Position numbers and translations under genes: made by a program. Source: Hydractinia symbiolongicarpus (lineage: Eukaryota; Cnidaria; Hydrozoa; Anthoathecata; Hydractiniidae). From it: DNA of 64,000 nt. The DNA lies in NCBI RefSeq assembly GCF_029227915.1, contig NC_079884.1, positions 18,788,001 through 18,852,000 of the forward strand. The letters run 5' to 3'. Within the stretch, counting starts at the first letter, position 1. Every line of letters begins with the position of its first letter. Below are positions 1 to 11,690 of this stretch, one piece after another. The notes under the pieces were generated by a model, which did not search any database, had not been told where the DNA came from, and worked only from the letters and a program-made list of their open reading frames with translations.

Positions 1-1000
1 TTGCACAAAAATCACGCCGCTCTACATGTCTGTGCAGTTTGCCATTGGTCTAGTCCTTCCACTGTTAATGTACTACGACGTCCCAAATCGTTTTACATTG
101 CGGAATAGCCTTATAACACCGTCAACTACGCGTACAGTCCTCTAAAGTCTATTATATCACCTTTTGGCGCCTAATGATGGCCTTATCCATAAATCACGTC
201 GTTCGACACGTCTGCGCAAGTTTCCATTGGTCTAGTCCTTTCACTATGAATACACTACGAAGTCCCAAGTTCTTTTTCATTGCGCAAAAGCCTTATAACA
301 CCGTCAACTGCATGAACAGGCCTCTAAAGACTGTTATATGACCTTTTGCCGCCTAATAATGACCTTACACATCAATCACGTCGTTCCACATGTCTGGGCA
401 AGTTGCCATTGGTCTGGTCCTTTCAATCTCAATGCACTAGGACGTCCCAAGTTGTTTTCCATTGTGCCATGGCCTTATAACACCGTCAACTACGTGTACA
501 GGCCTCTAAAAGATGTTATATGACCTTTTGCGTCCTATTATCGTCCTTGCACGTATATCACGTAGTTCCACGAGTCTGTGCAGGTTGGCATTGGTCTAGT
601 CCTTCCACTATCAATGTACTACGACGTCCCAAATAAATTTACATTGCGCAAAACCCTTATAACACCGTCAACTGCGCTAACAGGCCTCTAAAGGCTGTTA
701 TATGAAATTTTGCCGCCTTATATTGGCCTTACACATAAATCACGTCGTTCCACATGTCTGGGCAAGTTGCCATTGGTCCATTCATTTCACTATCAACAGA
801 CTACGACGTCCCAAGTTGTTTTCCATTGCGCAATGGCCCTGTAACACCGTCAACTCAGCGTACAATTCTCTCAATGCTGTAATATGGCATTCTGCTGTCT
901 AATAAAGACCTCATGCGTAAATCAGGTGGTTCCGAGTGTCTGCACTGGTTACCATTGGGATACTCCTTCCACTCTCAATGGACTATAAAGTCCCAAATCG
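1..1000 (+). repeat. Satellite block shared with 9806-10805 and partly with 11262-11690
   Basis: The segment matches 9806 onward at a constant offset of 9805, including unusual variants such as GCAGTTTGCCATTGG and GCGGAATAGC. The match ends near position 1000, where this copy has TTTTCTATTGCGCTATGG and the other has TTTTCCACTGCGCAATAG. A third, shorter copy begins at 11262. The window edge cuts the first monomer. Confidence 0.85.
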
Positions 1001-4000
1001 TTTTCTATTGCGCTATGGCCTTATAACACCGCCAACTACGCGTACAGTCCTCTAAAGTCTGTTATATGACCGTTTGCCGCCTAATAATGGCCTTACACAA
1101 AAATCACACCGCTCCACATGTCTGTGCAGGTTGCCATTGGTCTAGTCCTTCCACTGTTAATGTAGTACGACAGGCCAAATCGTTTTACATTGCGCAATAG
1201 CCTTATAACACCGTCAACTACGTGTACAGGCCTCTAAAGGCTGTTATATGACCTTTTACCGCCTAATTATGGCCTTACACATAAATCACGGTGTTCCACA
1301 TGTCTGGGCAAGTTGCCATTGATCTAGTCTTTTCACTATCAATGCACTACGACGTCCCAAGTTGTTTTCCATTGTGACATGGTCATATAACACCGTCAAC
1401 TACGCGTACAGTCCTTTAAAGTCTGTTATATCACCTTTTGGCGCCTAATAATGACCTTACACTTAAATCTAGTGGTTCCGCGTGTCTCCACTGGTTACCA
1501 TTGGTTTATTCCCTTGACACTCAATGTACTACAACGTCCCAAATCGTCTTACATTGCGCAATGGCCTTATAACACCGTCAACTACGTGTACTGGCCTCTA
1601 AAGGTTTTTATATGGCCTTTTGCCTCTTAATAACGTCCTTGCACGTAAATCACGCCGTTTCACGTGCCTGTGCAGGTTGAGATTGGGCTAGTCCTTCCAC
1701 TCTCAATGGACTACGACGTCCCAAATCGTCTTCCATTACGCCATGGCCTTATAACACCGTCAACTACGTGAACAGGCCTCTAAAGGTTGTCATATGATCT
1801 TTTGCCTCCTAATAACAACCTTGCACGTAAATCACGTCGTTCCACGTGTCTGTGCAGGTTGGCATTGGTCTAGTCCTTCCACTCTCAATGGACAAGACGT
1901 CCCAAGTCGTTTTCCATTACGCCATGGCCTTATAACACCGTCAACTACGTGAACAGGCCTCCAAAGGTTGTTATATGACCTTTTGCCTCCTAATAACGTT
2001 GTTGCACGTAAATGACGTCGTTCCACGTGTCTATGCATGTTCGCATTGGTCTAGTCCTTCCTCTCTCAATGGACTACTACGTCCCAAGTCGTTTTCCATT
2101 ACGCCATGGCCTTATAACACCGTCAACTACGTGCACAGGCCTGTAAAGGTTGTTATATAAGCTTTTGTCGCCTAATAACTGCCTTACACGTAAATCACGT
2201 TGTTACACGTGTCTGTTCAGGTTGCCATTGCTCTAGTCCTACCACTACAAATGTACTACGACGTCCCAAATCGTTTTACATTGCGGAATAGCCTTATAAC
2301 ACCGTCAACTACGTGAGCAGCCCTCTAAAGGTTTTTATATGGCCTTTTGCCGCCTATTAATGGCCTTACACATAAATCACGTCGTTCCACATGTCTGGGC
2401 AAGTTGCCATTGGTCTGGTCCTTTCACTATCAATGCACTACGACGTCCCAAGTTGTTTTCTTTGGTGCCATGACATTATAACACCGTCAACTACTCATAC
2501 AATCCTCTAAAGTCTGTTATATGATCTTTTGCTGCCTAGTAATGGCCTTGCACATAAATCACGTCGTTCCACATGTCTGTGTAAGTTGCCATTGGTCCAT
2601 TCCTTTATCTGTTAATGTACTACGACGTCCTAAGTCGTTTTCCATTGCGTCATGACGTTATAACACCGTCAACTACGCGTACAGTCCTCTAAAGTCTGTT
2701 ATATGACCGTTTGCCACCTAATAAGGGCCTTACACATAAATCACGTGTTTCCACGTGTCTGTTCAGGTTGCCATTGGTCTCGTCCTTTCACTATCAATGG
2801 ACTACGACGTCCCAAATCGTTTTACATTGCGCAATAGCCTTATAACACCGTCAACTACGTGAACAGGTCTCTAAAGGTTGTTATATAACCTTTTGCCGCC
2901 TAATAACGGCCTTACACGTAATTCACGTGGTTCCGCGTGTCTCTTCAGGTTGCCATTGGTCTAGTCCTACCACTACGATCGTACTACGACGTCCCAAGTT
3001 GTTTTCCATTGTGCCATGGCCTTATAAAACCGTCAACTACGTGTACAGGCCTCTAAAAGATGTTATATGACCTTTTGCCTCCTATTATCGTCCTTGCACG
3101 TATATCACGCCGTTCCACGTGTCTGTGCAGGTTGGCATTGGTCTAGTCCTTCCACTATCAATGTACTACGACGTTCCAAATTAATTTGCGTTGCGCAATA
3201 CCCTTATAACACCGCCAACTACGTGTACAGGTCTCTAAAGCCTAATATATGATCTTTTGCCGCCTAATTAAGACCTTACACATAAATCACGTGGTTCCAC
3301 ATGTCTGGGCAAGTTGCCATTGATCTAGTCCTTCCACTGGTAATGTACTACGGCCTCCTAAGTCGTTTTCGATTGCGTCATGACGTTATAACACCGTCAA
3401 CTACGCGTACAGTCCTCTAAAGTCTGTTATATGACCGTTTGCCGCCTAAAAATGGCCTTACACATAAATCACGTGTTTCCACGTGTCTGCACTGGTTACC
3501 ATTGGGATACTCCTTCCACTCTCAATGGACTATAAAGTCCCAAACCGTTTTCCATTGCGCGATGGCCTTATAACACCGCCAACTACGCGTACAGTCCTCT
3601 AAAGTCTGGTATATGACCGTTTGCCTCGTAATAACGTCCTTGCACGTAAATCACGTCGTTCCACGTGTCTGTGCAGGTTGAGATTGGTCTAGTCCTTCCA
3701 CTCTCAATGGACTACGACGTCCCAAGTCGTTTTCCATTACGCCATGGCCTTATAACACCGTCAACTACGTGAACAGGCCTCTAAAGGTTGTTATATGATC
3801 TTTTGCCTCCTAATAACATCCTTGCAAGTAAATCACGTCGTTCCACGTGTCTGTGCAGGTTGGCATTGGTCTAGTCCTTCCACTCTCAATGGACAAGACG
3901 TCCCAAGTCGTTTTCCATTACGCCATGGCCTTATAACACCGTCAACTACGTGAACAGGCCTCCAAATGTTGTTATATGACCTTTTGCCTCCTAATAACGT

Positions 4001-4090
4001 TCTTGCACGTAAACCACGTCGTTCCACATGTCTATGCAGGTTCGCATTGGTCTAGTCCTTCCTCTCTCAATGGACTACTACGTCCCAAGT
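271..4090 (+). repeat. Higher-order repeat unit, ~21 monomers (3.82 kb), copy 1
   Basis: Equivalent landmarks recur 3819-3820 bp downstream: 338 with 4158, 1832 with 5651, 1975 with 5794. The boundary is set by the exchange point GTCCCAAGT (262-270 equivalent to 4082-4090). There the variant ending in TTCTTTTTCATTGCGCAAAA starts again inside a monomer that began as a different variant. Copies differ by only scattered substitutions by eye. This copy holds one monomer (about 2110-2291) that copy 2 lacks. Confidence 0.88.
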
Positions 4091-7000
4091 TCTTTTTCAT
4101 TGCGCAAAAGCCTTATAACACCGTCAACTGCATGAACAGGCCTCTAAAGACTGTTATATGACCTTTTGCCGCCTAATAATGACCTTACACATCAATCACG
4201 TCGTTCCACATGTCTGGGCAAGTTGCCATTGGTCTGGTCCTTTCAATCTTAATGCACTAGGACGTCCCAAGTTGTTTTCCATTGTGCCATGGCCTTATAA
4301 CACCGTCAACTACGTGTACAGGCCTCTAAAAGATGTTATATGACCTTTTGCGTCCTATTATCGTCCTTGCACGTATATCACGTCGTTCCACGAGTCTGTG
4401 CAGGTTGGCATTGGTCTAGTCCTTCCACTATCAATGTACTACGACGTCCCAAATAAATTTACATTGCGCAAAACCCTTATAACACCGTCAACTGCGCTAA
4501 CAGGCCTCTAAAGGCTGTTATATGAAATTTTGCCGCCTTATATTGGCCTTACACATAAAACACGTCGTTCCACATGTCTGGGCAAGTTGCCATTGGTCTA
4601 TTCCTTTCACTATCAACAGACTATGACGTCCCAAGTTGTTTTCCATTGCGCCATGGCCCTGTAACACCGTCAACTCAGCGTACAATCCTCTCAATGCTGT
4701 AATATGGCATTCTGCTGTCTAATAAAGACCTCATGCGTAAATCAGGTGGTTCCGAGTGTCTGCACTGGTTACCATTGGGATACTCCTTCCACTTTCAATG
4801 GACTATAAAGTCCCAAATCGTTTTCTATTGCGCCATGGCCTTATAACACCGCCAACTACGCGTACAGTCCTCTAAAGTCTGTTATATGACCGTTTGCCGC
4901 CTAATAATGGCCTTACACAAAAATCACGCCGCTCCACATGTCTGTGCAGGTTGCCATTGGTCTAGTCCTTCCACTGTTAATGTAGTACGACGTGCCAATC
5001 GTTTTACATTGCGCAATAGCCTTATAACACCGTCAACTACGTGTACAGGCCTCTAAAGGCTGTTATATGACCTTTTACCGCCTAATTATGGCCTTACACA
5101 TAAATCACGGTGTTCCACATGTCTGGGCAAGTTGCCATTGGTCTAGTCTTTTCACTATCAATGCACTACAACGTCCCAAGTTGTTTTCCATTGTGACATG
5201 GCCATATAACACCGTCAACTACGCGTACAGTCCTTTAAAGTCTGTTATATCACCTTTTGGCGCCTAATAATGACCTTACACTTAAATCACGTGGTTGCGC
5301 GTGTCTCCACTGGTTACCATTGGTTTATTCCCTTGACACTCAATGTACTACAACGTCCCAAATCGACTTACATTGCGCAATGGCCTTATAACACCGTCAA
5401 CTACGTGTACTGGCCTCTAAAGGTTTTTATATGGCCTTTTGCCTCGTAATAACGTCCTTGCACGTAAATCACGTCGTTTCACGTGCCTGTGCAGGTTGAG
5501 ATTGGGCTAGTCCTTCCACTCTCAATGGACTACGACGTCCCAAATCGTCTTCCATTACGCAATGGCCTTATAACACCGTCAACTACGTGAACAGGCCTCT
5601 AAAGGTTGTTATATGATCTTTTGCCTCCTAATAACATCCTTGCACGTAAATCACGTCGTTCCACGTGTCTGTGCAGGTTGGCATTGGTCTAGTCCTTCCA
5701 CTCTCAATGGACAAGACGTCCCAAGTCGTTTTCCATTACGCCATGGCCTTATAACACCGTCAACTACGTGAACAGGCCTCCAAAGGTTGTTATATGACCT
5801 TTTGCCTCCTAATAACGTTCTTGCACGTAAATGACGTCGTTCCACGTGTCTATGCATGTTCGCATTGGTCTAGTCCTTCCTCTCTCAATGGACTACTACG
5901 TCCCAAGTCGTTTTCCATTACGCCATGGCCTTATAACACCGTCAACTACGTGAGCAGCCCTCTAAAGGTTTTTATATGGCCTTTTGCCGCCTATTAATGG
6001 CCTTACACATAAATCACGTCGTTCCACATGTCTGAGCAAGTTGCCATTGGTCTGGTCCTTTCACTATCAATGCACTACGACGTCCCAAGTTGTTTTCTTT
6101 GGTGCCATGACATTATAACACCGTCAACTACTCATACAATCCTCTAAAGTCTGTTATATGATCTTTTGCCGCCTAGTAATGACCTTGCACATAAATCATG
6201 TCGTTCCACATGTCTGTGTAAGTTGCCATTCGTCCATTCCTTTATCTGTTAATGTACTACGACGTCCTAAGTCGTTTTCCATTGCGTCATGACGTTATAA
6301 CACCGTCAACTACGCGTACAGTCCTCTAAAGTCTGTTATATGACCGTTTGCCACCTAATAAGGGCCTTACTCATAAATCACGTGTTTCCACGTGTCTGTT
6401 CAGGTTGCCATTGGTCTCGTCCTTTCACTATCAATGGACTACAACGTCCCAAGTCGTTTTACATTGCGCAATAGCCTTATAACACCGTCAACTACGTGAA
6501 CAGGTCTCTAAAGGTTGTTATATAACCTTTTGCCGCCTAATAACGGCCTTACACGTAATTCACGTGGTTCCGCGTGTCTCTTCAGGTTGCCATTGGTCTA
6601 GTCCTACCACTACGATCGTACTACGACGTCCCAAGTTGTTTTCCATTGTGCCATGGCCTTATAAAACCGTCAACTACGTGTACAGGCCTCTAAAAGATGT
6701 TATATGACCTTTTGCCTCCTATTATCGTCCTTGCACGTATATCACGTCGTTCCACGTGTCTGTGCAGGTTGGCATTGGTCTAGTCCTTCCACTATCAATG
6801 TACTACGACGTTCCAAATTAATTTGCATTGCGCAATACCCTTATAACACCGCCAACTACGTGTACAGGTCTCTAAAGCCTAATATATGATCTTTTGCCGC
6901 CTAATTATGACCTTACACATAAATCACGTGGTTCCACATGTCTGGGCAAGTTGCCATTGATCTAGTCCTTCCACTGGTAATGTACTACGGCCTCCTAAGT

Positions 7001-7203
7001 CGTTTTCGTTTGCGTCATGACGTTATAACACCGTCAACTACGCGTACAGTCCTCTAAAGTCTGTTATATGACCGTTTGCCGCCTAATAATGGATCACGTT
7101 TTTCCACGTGTCTGCACTGGTTACCATTGGGATACTCCTTCCACTCTCAATGGACTATAAAGTCCCAAATCGTTTTCCATTGCGCGATGGCCTTATAACA
7201 CCG
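4091..7203 (+). repeat. Higher-order repeat unit, copy 2 (one monomer shorter, incomplete)
   Basis: This follows copy 1 (271-4090) in the same variant order. The offset is 3819-3820 up to about 5929 and 3637 afterwards (3067 with 6704), so exactly one 182-bp monomer is missing at 5929-5952. A 12-bp deletion occurs at 7092/7093. Similarity to copy 1 stops near 7203, where GATGGCCTTATAACACCG is followed by a TCATACAGTCC variant instead of the GCGTACAGTCC variant. Confidence 0.85.
7085..7100 (+). repeat. Short deletion junction in a monomer (12 bp)
   Basis: TAATAATGGATCACG lacks CCTTACACATAA relative to neighbours such as 3443-3470; the junction is 7092/7093. Confidence 0.85.
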
Positions 7204-7551
7204 TCAACTACTCATACAGTCCTCTAAAGTCTGTTATATGATCTTTTGCCGCCTAGTAATGGCCTTGCACATAAATCACGTCGTTCCACATGTCTGTGTA
7301 AGTTGCCATTGGTCCATTCCTTTATCTGTTAATGTACTACGACGTCCTAAGTCGTTTTCCATTGCGTCATGACGTTATAACACCGTCAACTACGCGTACA
7401 GTCCTCTAAAGTCTATTATATGATCTTTTGCCGCATAACAATGGGCTTACACATAAATCACGTCGTTCCGCATGTCTGTTTAATTTGCCATTGGTCCATT
7501 CTTTCCACTCTCAATGTAATACGATGTCCTAAGTCTTCTTCCATTGCGTCA

Positions 7552-7570
7552 TGACGTTATAACAACGTCA
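7552..7570. repeat. Perfect 7-bp inverted repeat in one monomer variant
   Basis: TGACGTTATAACAACGTCA has 7-bp arms (TGACGTT / AACGTCA) around the 5-bp centre ATAAC. It recurs exactly at 12974-12992, 13156-13174, 16387-16405, 17842-17860, 18751-18769 and 20389-20407. Most monomers have an imperfect form with ACCGTCA as the right arm. TGACGT resembles known bZIP-type sites, but binding here is not shown. Confidence 0.75.
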
Positions 7571-7980
7571 ACTACTTCTACAGGCCTCTATATCCTGTTG
7601 TATGCCATTTTGCTGCCTAATAATGGCCCTACACATAAATCACGTCGTTCCACGTGTCTGCTCAGGTTGCCATTGGTCTAGTCCTACCACTACGAATGTA
7701 CTACGACGTCCCAAACCGTTTTACATTGCGCAATAGCCTTATAACACCGTCAACTACTTAAGCAGCCCTCTGAAGGTTTTTATATGGCCTTTTGCCGCGT
7801 AATAATGGCCTTACACGCAAATCACGTGGTTCCGCGTGTCTGCATTGGTTACCATTGGTCTATTCCCACCAGTCTCAATGGACTATGACGTCCCAATCCT
7901 TTTCCATGGCGCCATGACGTTATAACACCGTCAACTACGTGTACAGGGCTCTAAAGGCTGTTATATGACCTTTTGCCGCC

Positions 7981-7996
7981 TAATAATACATAAATC
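7981..7996 (+). repeat. Short deletion junction in a monomer (8 bp)
   Basis: TAATAATACATAAATCACG lacks 8 bp (GGCCTTAC or GACCTTAT) between TAATAAT and ACATAA. The related full-length variant is at about 18085-18115. Confidence 0.82.
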
Positions 7997-8868
7997 ACGT
8001 CGTTCCACATGTCTGGGGCAAGTTGCCATTGGTCTAGTCCTTTCACTATGAATACACTACGACGTCCCAAGTTCTTTTCCATTGCGCAATAACGTTATAA
8101 CACCGTCAACTACGTGAGCAGGCCTCTAAAGGTTTTTATATGGCCTTTTGCCGCCTAATAATGGCCTTACACACAAATCACGTCGTTCCACATGTCTGTG
8201 CAGGTTGCCATTTCTCTAGTCCTTTCACTATCAATGGACTACGACTTCCCAAGTTGTTTTCCATTGTGCCGTGACATTATAACACCGCCAACTACGTGTA
8301 CAGGTGTCTAAAGCCTAATATAAGACCTTTTGCCGCCAAATTATGACCTTACACATAAATCACGTGGTTCCACATGTCTGGGCAAGTTGCCATTGGTCTA
8401 GTCCTTCCACTGGTAATGTACTACGACCTCCTAAGTCGTTTTCGATTGCGTCATGACGTTATAACACCGTCAACTACGCGTACAGTCCTCTAAAGGCTGT
8501 TATATGACCGTTTGCCACCTAATAATGGCCTTACACATAATTCACGTGTTTCCACGTGTCTGTTCAGGTTGCCATTGGTCTCGTCCTTTCACTATCAATG
8601 GACTACGACGTCCCAAATCGTTTTACATTGCGCAATAGCCTGATAACACCGTCAACTACGTGAACAGGTCTCTAAAGGTTGTTATATAACCTTTTGCCGC
8701 CTAATAACGGCCTTACACGTAATTCACGTGGTTACGCGTGTCTCTTCAGGTTGCCATTGGTCTAGTCCTACCACTACGATCGTACTACGACGTCCCAAGT
8801 TGTTTTCCATTGTGCCATGGCGTTATAAAACCGTCAACTACGCGTACAGGCCTCTAAAATAATGTTAT

Positions 8869-10325
8869 ATGACCTTTTGCCTCCTATTATCGTCCTTGCA
8901 CATATATCACGTCGTTCCACGTGTCTGTGCAGGTTGGCATTGGTCTAGTCCTTTCACTATCAATGTACTACGACGTTCCAAATTAATTTACATTGCGCAA
9001 TACCCTTATAACACCGTCAACTGCGCTAACAGGCCTCTAAGGGCTGTTATATGAATTTTTGCCGCCTTATAATGGCCTTACACATAAATCACGTCGTTCC
9101 ACATGTCTGGGCAAGTTGCCATTGGTCTATTCCTTTCACTATGAACAGACTACGACGTCCCAAGTTGTTTTCCATTGCGCCATGGCCCTGTAACACCGTA
9201 AACTCAGCGTACAATCCTCTCAATGCTGTAATATGGCATTCTGCTGTCTAATAAAGACCTCATGCGTAAATCAGGTGGTTCTGAGTGTCTGCACTGGTTA
9301 CCATTGGGATTCTCCTTCCACTCTCAATGGACTATAAAGTCCCAAATCGTTTTCCACTGCGCAATAGCCTTATAACACCGTCAACTACGCGTATAGTCCT
9401 CTAAAGTCTGTTATATGACCTTTTGCCGTCTACTAATGACCTTACACATCAATCACGTCGTTCCACATGTCTGGGCAGGTCGCCATTGGTCTAGTATTTT
9501 CACTGTCAATGCACTACGACGTCCCAAGTTGTTTTCCATTGCGTCATGACGTTATAACACCGTCAACTACGCGTACAGTCCTCTAAAGTCTGTTATATGA
9601 CCGTTTGCCGCCTAATAATGGCCTTACACATAAATCACGTGTTTCCACGTGTCTGCACTGGTTACCATTGGAATACTCCTTCCACTCTCAATGGACTATA
9701 AAGTCCCAAATCGTTTTCCATTGCGCCATGGCCTTATAACACCGCCAACTACGCGTACAGTCCTCTAAAGTCTGTTATATGACCGTTTGCCGCCTAATAA
9801 TGGCCTTGCACAAAAATCACGCCGCTCCACATGTCTGTGCAGTTTGCCATTGGTCTAGTCTTTCCACTGTTAATGTACTACGACGTCCCAAATCGTTTTA
9901 CATTGCGGAATAGCTTTATAACACCGTCAACTACGCGTACAGTCCTCTAAAGTCTATTATATCACCTTTTGGCGCCTAATAATGGCCTTATGCATAAATC
10001 ACGTCGTTCGACACGTCTGCGCAAGTTTCCATTGGTCTAGTCCTTTCACTATGAAAACACTACGAAGTCCCAACTTCTTTTTCATTGCGCAAAAGCCTTA
10101 TAACACCGTCAACTGCATGAACAGGCCTCTAAAGACTGTTATATGACCTTTTGCCGCCTAATAATGACCTTACACATCAATCACGTCGTTCCACATGTCT
10201 GGGCAAGTTGCCATTGGTCTGGTCCTTTCAATCTCAATGCACTACGACGTCCCAAGTTGTTTTCCATTGTGCCATGGCCTTATAACACCGTCAACTACGT
10301 GAACAGGCCTCTAAAAGATGTTATA
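8869..10325 (+). repeat. 8-monomer higher-order unit, copy 1
   Basis: Landmarks recur 1456-1457 bp later (8 x 182 = 1456): 8869 with 10326, 9051 with 10508, 9806 with 11262, 10143 with 11599. The copies are adjacent, so this is a tandem 8-mer. Rare variants such as TTTTCCACTGCGCAATAG and GTCTAGTATTTTCACTGTC are shared. Confidence 0.85.
10143..10324 (+). repeat. Representative 182-bp monomer (reference phase)
   Basis: This monomer is used as the phase reference, counting from the A of TATATG. Position 1-30 is the TATATGACCTTTTGCCGCC head. About 39-48 is the AATCACGTCGTT block. About 49-58 is the CCACATGTCT / CCACGTGTCT dimorphic box. About 69-78 is CCATTGGTCT, an inverted CCAAT pentamer kept in most copies. 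About 105-118 is ACGACGTCCCAAG. About 139-153 is TATAACACCGTCAAC, among the most constant segments in the array. About 165-175 is CAGGCCTCTAAA. The next monomer starts at 10325. The 30-65 and 85-105 regions vary most between variants and carry most diagnostic differences. Confidence 0.9.
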
Positions 10326-11690
10326 TGACCTTTTGCCTCCTATTATCGTCCTTGCACGTATATCACGTCGTTCCACGAGTCTGTGCAGGTTGGCATTGGT
10401 CTAGTCCTTCCACTATCAATGTACTACGACGTCCCAAATAAATTTACATTGCGCAAAACCCTTATAACACCGTCAACTGCGCTAGCAGGCCTCTAAAGGC
10501 TGTTATATGAAATTTTGCCGCCTTATAATGGCCTTACACATAAATCACGTCGTTCCACATGTCTGGGCAAGTTGCCATTGGTCTATTCCTTTCCCTATCA
10601 ACAGACTACGACGTCCCAAGTTGTTTTCCATTGCGCCATGGCCTTGAAACACCGTCAACTCAGCGTACAATCCTCTCAATGCTGTAATATGGCATTCTGC
10701 TGTCTAATAACGACCTCATGCGTAAATCAGGTGGTTCCGAGTGTCTGCACTGGTTACCATTGGGATACTCCTTCCACTCTCAATGGACTATAAAGTCCCA
10801 AATCGTTTTCCACTGCGCAATAGCCTTATAACACCGTCAACTACGCGTATAGTCCTCTAAAGTCTGTTATATGACCTTTTGCCGTCTAATAATGACCTTA
10901 CACATCAATCACGTCGTTCCACATGTCTGGGCAGGTTGCCATTGGTCTAGTATTTTCACTGTCAATGCACTACGACGTCCCAAGTTGTTTTTCATTGCGT
11001 CATGACGTTATAACACCGTCAACTACGCGTACAGTCCTCTAAAGTCTGTTATATGACCGTTTGCCGCCTAATAATGGCCTTACACATAAATCATGTGTTT
11101 CCACGTGTCTGAACTGGTTACCATTGGAATACTCCTTCCACTCTCAATTGACTATAAAGTTCCAAATCGTTTTCCATTGCGCCATGGCCTTATAACACCG
11201 CCAACTACGCGTACAGTCCTCTAAAGTCTGTTATATGACCGTTTGCCGCCTAATAATGGCCTTGCACAAAAATCACGCCGCTCCACATGTCTGTGCAGTT
11301 TGCCATTGGTCTAGTCTTTCCACTGTTAATGTACTACGACGTCCCAAATCGTTTTACATTGCGGAATAGCTTTATAACACCGTCAACTACGCGTACAGTC
11401 CTCTAAAGTCTATTATATCACCTTTTGGCGCCTAATAATGGCCTTATCCATAAATCACGTCGTTCGACACGTCTGCGCAAGTTTCCATTGGTCTAGTCCT
11501 TTCACTATGAAAACACTACGAAGTCCCAAGTTCTTTTTCATTGCGCAAAAGCCTTATAACACCGTCAACTGCATGAACAGGCCTCTAAAGACTGTTATAT
11601 GACCTTTTGCCGCCTAATAATGACCTTACACATCAATCACGTCGTTCCACATGTCTGGGCAAGTTGCCATTGGTCTGGTCCTTTCACTAT
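10326..11690 (+). repeat. 8-monomer higher-order unit, copy 2, ended by a hybrid monomer
   Basis: This is the second copy of 8869-10325. It ends inside a monomer: at about 11679-11686 the left part (…GGTCTGGTCCTTTC) matches the 10143 variant and the right part (ACTATCAACAGACTA) matches the 10515-type variant normally two monomers later. The exchange removed two monomers and kept the 182-bp register. Confidence 0.82.

Larger units (their letters stand above)
7204..8868 (+). repeat. Mixed satellite monomers between higher-order blocks
   Basis: Only satellite is present. About 7204-7430 resembles 2490-2720. About 7430-7560 carries the rare GCATAACAATGG / TTTAATTTGCC variant also seen near 14810, 16265, 18630, 20268 and 22270. 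About 8480-8868 resembles 2680-3066 and 6340-6703. An 8-bp deletion lies at 7987/7988. Confidence 0.85.

Noticed and set aside
190-215. CENP-B box-like motif in CGTTCGACACGTCTGCG and CGTTTGACACGTCTGGG variants
   Set aside because: Against the consensus TTCGNNNNANNCGGG these match only about six of nine essential positions; the required A is G, and CGGG is TGCG or TGGG.
10275-10290. TATAA in CCTTATAACACC as a promoter TATA box
   Set aside because: It is present in essentially every monomer, with no initiator, gene or other promoter element nearby; nothing supports transcription start sites.
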